This document shows, piece after piece, positions 59,568-64,000 of a DNA stretch of 64,000 nucleotides (the first letter of the stretch is position 1; each line of letters begins with the position of its first letter). The notes beneath the pieces are model-generated. The model saw nothing but the letters and a program-made list of their open reading frames with translations, had not been told where the DNA came from and ran no database searches. The translations under genes were made by a program, and so were the position numbers. Source of the stretch: Megamerina dolium (Eukaryota > Arthropoda > Insecta > Diptera > Megamerinidae); the NCBI GenBank assembly GCA_963854835.1, contig OY978525.1, positions 113,384,018 through 113,448,017 on the forward strand, written 5' to 3'.

Positions 59568-62500
59568 GTAAGTATATTACATAATGTCCTTAAAAATAAA
59601 TGAAATCCAAAATAATTTTTAATAAAAAGTAAATCTTATGTATGCATTTAAATAAATAATAAATAGCAGCGACCGTGAATATCATGGTCTATTAAGCAAT
59701 GCAAATATGCCGTTATGTTGAAAATATATATAAAAATACATACTAATAAATAAATAAATAAACAAATTAATCTTAAAGAAGTTTGATTTCGATTAAAATT
59801 GAATTTATGTATAGCTAATAAAAAAAGAAAAATAAAAATAGAATAGTTGAAACAAACTATGTCCACTAATAAAGTTGTAAGCGACAATAATTTCGAACAA
59901 GATTGTCAAGAATTTCATATTGGTATATGAATAAATGCTGAATGAAATATTCAGGATAATTTCTTACCATTCGAAATTTTTCCATTGTATTCTAATTGCG
60001 GTTAGTACGAATAATAAATGTATATTTTTTTACAGTTGTATGGATGTATGTATGGATGTATGTATATGTAATGTTGTTGTTTACTCTTAATTATTGTTGT
60101 GCTCCATTCATATTTGTCCCATTTATAAGTATCTGTTTACAAGCAATAACAATTAATTACATTTAAAGCACTCGTCATTAATTGCGAATTGCGTTTAATT
60201 GAAATTCGCACTATGATTATCATCAATACGTAAAGGTAATAAAAATTTGTAAAGAAAATCTAAGAATCAGAAAATAAGTGCAATAAGTAACAATAACAAA
60301 CAACAACTTAAAAATACATAATAACATCCTTTGCAACGCACGATTATTATGATAAACCCTGTTTGGGGAAATAACAAAATTACAAAATAATATGAATGTA
60401 GATACCAAAATAAGTAGCTACATACATATCTACTTACATGTTAACATATCGTATACACCATTTGCGCGCAATGGAATATTTTTATGGACAAAACAAACAA
60501 TGTAAATAAAAAAAAAACAATGAAAACTTTCCCATTGAATGAATTAATGAAAATTCGCATCGTATCGTATAGTATTGTATACAGCAATTATATGTGATAA
60601 TGTCATTAAACCTTAAGAAATATTCACAGCTACATATATAATATAATTCAATATAATTTAATAAATGAGAAAAATACTAAGAAAGAACAAAAAAGCACAA
60701 TCCGAAAAAAGCCAGAACAAATATTAAGTATGAATGCTGTACTACTACATCTAGATTAAAAACAAAAACAATAGAGCGTTTAAATAAAAAATTTTTTATA
60801 TTTATAATGTGTCCATAAAATAACCAGATTTTGATAATAAAATTCCATTTCACTTCTGCACTTTAATATATACTTTTCTTTATAAATACTTTATCATACA
60901 GTGCAAACCACAATTTTTCACTTTCTTGGGAACAATAAAGTTTTTTTCACAGAAATATGTGCTTTTTCCAAGATTTTGCATGATCTCAATATCAGTTTAA
61001 TATTTAAAAATATAATTTTTTTCGCAATTAACATAAAGAACTCTAAAGATTTCAGTAATTCGGTATTATATGCGAAATGATTGCTTCTATTTGTTGCGGA
61101 AAAAGTGCATAAATGAGGATAGTTTGTGTTTTTTGGAGCATACAATTTTTGCCGAATGATAATTTCGATGACAATAAAATTATGTTAAGGAAATTTTTTT
61201 TTGTATATAATCGAAAAATGTGGATATGAAATATAATCATGAAATTGTAAAAACAACTAAAATAAATTGAATAAATAAAAATAATAAAAAAAAATATCAA
61301 CACAAAATATCCGAGAATTTAATGGACACATTTATTTGCCATTTCATCAATCTTACCGAAAATGATAAGAATGAAATGAAATACGTATGAGAAATAAATA
61401 AAAATCCCAGTCATGTCAAATTAACATGCATTGTATAAACACGTTACTTAAAATTAGTACAAGCAATCAAATACAATCTACAATAGGGAGGGAAAACACC
61501 CAAGTATTTACATTTACATATGTATGTATATGTCTGACACGAGATTAGTGAATTCTGAACTCGCGTGCGCCACAAACAAATAGTTGAAGATGTTATCGTT
61601 TAATATTGTATATTGTACATATACCTCAATATGTACTTTATATGCACTTATACATATGTATAAAGTATTGCATAGATGTGCATAGGAAATCCTTGTATAA
61701 TGTATATTCTTGCCATATATGTAGCAAAATATTTTTAAGAGTTTTTATTAATAATATATGAATATATATGGCTATGTACTATTACTGCATAATATACATG
61801 AATTGTGTCTATGAACTTCTTCTTCCCTTTATGGAAATGCATATATACATTGTATATGGTATACATTGTTGATAAGCAACATTGCAATTCTTTGAAGTAA
61901 TATTCTTGTATGCTTGTTTCATAAATAAGCCAAAGCAAATAACTTTACGAAGAAAAGGGAAAGCTTACTGGAAAAAATAAATCCCACAAAATGTTGAATT
62001 ATTATATCTTGGAATATTATCGCTTTAGTATTTACCCGATCAAATACTTAATATTTTGTAATGAGAACATTTGTATGTAATCTGTATACACAATACATCT
62101 GTAAATAAGTATCTAGTTAACCTCAGTGCTATGTATGTACATAGGTGTATGTTTTTGAATTCGTATAGTTCAAGTCTAATGTACAACTTTCTATATTGTA
62201 GTCATATAAAATTACACAAAATAGTACGATAATATCGTAAAAAATGCATTCAATGCATTTATTTGTCTCACATGAAAAATCACATTCGCTCGACAATTAT
62301 GTGATTTTTTTTTCTTTTACAATACGTTCGATGACCCAATTTAATTATGCTTGTTCTTGTTATTTAAAACCAGTATACTAGCCGTTAACATATTTGAGGA
62401 TAGTCCCCATTTGTATGAATAAATTTGGGACTTCCACATATGTAAGTAGGCATAATATTTGATTCGTCATCGTTATGATCATTATTAGTGGTGTATGATA

Positions 62501-63059
62501 ATGGCAATGCCAATCCCGGTAACCAGAGAACACAGAGTTCGCAATAAAATTATTTAAACTGAACACAGTTTAAAGTTTTACTTTAATTTAAACATCATGG
62601 CCTAGAGCTAAGAGGTAATAAGATCAGCAAAGTTAGAAATAATTTTTACGAAAAATTCCATAACATAAAATTACTGAATTACTATTAAAAACTGGTTCAC
62701 GTTTTTCTCTTGCCATCGTAGTTTATTCATAGCGCTCTGCTGATACTTTTAATTGCACAAATTATTTGATAAATTTATTTCAACAATAGGCGAAAAAATA
62801 AGTGATCAAGCGAAAAAATTTAAATTAAAAAATTATAAAAAATAATTTTTCAGCTTTTAGAATGATTAAAGAGAAGCCACGAGCCACGAGCATTTTTTTT
62901 ATTCATTAATATTTTTTTTTTTGGGATTCTTTAGGAGTAAAAATTTTGTTAAAAAGAACCAACAAAAATTAATAATTAACTTGATCTAAAATTGTTTTTG
63001 ACTTAAATCAAATTTAAACTAACGAATTTTTATATCCATATACGACTTAAAGGAATGTA
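59568..63059. other. AT-rich non-coding DNA
   Basis: No coding frame or RNA gene is recognised. ATGT/ACAT-type simple repeats are common (for example 60045-60070). Possibly intron of the gene owning the candidate exon upstream. Confidence 0.4.
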
Positions 63060-63620
63060 TATAGATATATTACTGATCAGCGTCGCCTAAATAGTTGATT
63101 TAACGATGTACGTCTGTCCATCCGTCTATCTGTCTGTCTGTGTACTGGCTCATTCGCACGATAACTTGATTAAATCTTGAGCAAATATTTGGACGAAATC
63201 TGTCATAATTAACCTATGATGGAAGGGTACATAATGAGCATGATCGATCAACTGCCACGCCCACACGCAGCAATCAAAGTGACTAACCTCGGAATATTTA
63301 AAATGTTTAATTTGCTATAACTCTTTTAATATACTATCTAGGATAAGAATATTTGGCACATATAGTTATGTAATACTGCTATATAATCTTGCCAGAAATG
63401 GGCAAGCCACACCATACAAAGTTCTGGAATTTCTTTCAAAATTTTAACCACTGTAACTTCGGCAATCTTCTATCTAAAATAACCGTATTTGACTCTTGGA
63501 TTAATGTTGTTGTCGGAAAAAAGCTGGCATAAAACCAAGCAAGCCACGCCTACTTTTTTATGTGGCTCCCATACAAAGTCGGAGTGAAAAATGTATATGC
63601 GAGCCAACTTTACCAGGTTG
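63060..63620. repeat. modular dispersed repeat, second copy
   Basis: Diverged relative of 39117-40482. It starts with CTGATCAGCGTCG, a TCTG/TCCA tract, GGCTCATTCGCACGATAACT, then GCCACGCCCAC, GCTATAACTC and GCCACGCCTAC with CCCATACAAAGTC. Fewer modules than the first copy. Confidence 0.75.
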
Positions 63621-64000
63621 ACTATAAAGTAAATTTTTTGATTTAAAATTTATATTTCTTTTGAAAAAATTGCCTTTACATTTTTCAAAGAATTTTTTTT
63701 TCACCAAATTAACTCCGGGATCAACAATAGGTTCAAAAATTAGCATCCCATATGTATAATAGAGTATGTATTCGTATAGAGAACTAATTTAAATAATAGT
63801 TTTTGTTTTCATCTCTCTCTCTCTCTTTCTCTCATTCAAATCAGCATGCAAGTCATGCTATTTGGTAGTGTTAAAGTATGGCTACAATGCCGTTTAGAGA
63901 CATGGTCATCACAATATAATAAAATGATAAAAATTTAAAAAACCCCTTCATTTGTGAGCAGGTTTACGCTTTAAGAGTTTTTTATTTTTTTTATTTAATA
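63621..64000. other. non-coding DNA at the window end
   Basis: (CT)n at about 63812-63832. No supported gene. Confidence 0.4.

Overview
The window is AT-rich animal nuclear DNA from a higher (schizophoran) fly. The evidence is an ecdysis-triggering-hormone precursor of fly type, an insect 7tm_6 odorant receptor, introns of 75-185 nt with GT/AG borders, TATA/Inr promoters, and many insect-type Tc1/mariner, Jockey, R1 and RTE elements. A tephritid-like fruit fly is plausible, but the sequence alone does not fix the family. All gene models were built by eye from reading frames and splice signals.

Layout. 1-5.5 kb: an irritans-type mariner relic split by a TTAA-flanked MITE, a cluster of fold-back MITEs and a DD37-type mariner fragment. 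6.6-14 kb is the gene-dense part: ETH (minus strand), then a four-exon EB1-family microtubule plus-end protein (plus strand). Convergent to it is the mitochondrial ETF-beta lysine methyltransferase gene (minus strand). One intron of that gene carries a tRNA-Ala(UGC) in antisense; its largest intron carries a mariner and a LINE fragment. 15-29 kb is mostly mobile-element debris: R1-, RTE- and Jockey-type LINE pieces, mariners, a tRNA-derived SINE family with three copies, and long TA tracts. 29.3-32.3 kb: a single-exon secreted 810-residue protein with repeated A-R-E-E-H-L-R motifs, probably cuticular, with its own TATA box.

33.5-57 kb holds the most striking element architecture. There are two apparently identical, intact 1642-bp Tc1-like elements in inverted orientation, about 17.6 kb apart. 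Between them lies a three-level nest: a mariner split by a Jockey-clade LINE whose poly(A) tail is itself split by a modular repeat. A seven-exon odorant receptor gene (47.2-49.6 kb) follows; its 5' flank is tandemly duplicated. 57-64 kb is AT-rich non-coding DNA with one candidate micro-exon at 59.5 kb and a second copy of the modular repeat.

The host genes do not form one pathway (peptide hormone, cytoskeleton, mitochondrial protein methylation, cuticle, olfaction). Nothing here is a clear new defence or operon-like system. The points most worth follow-up are the stop-free ETH intron, the divergent EB paralogue, the tRNA inside the methyltransferase intron, and the inverted pair of young Tc1 elements.
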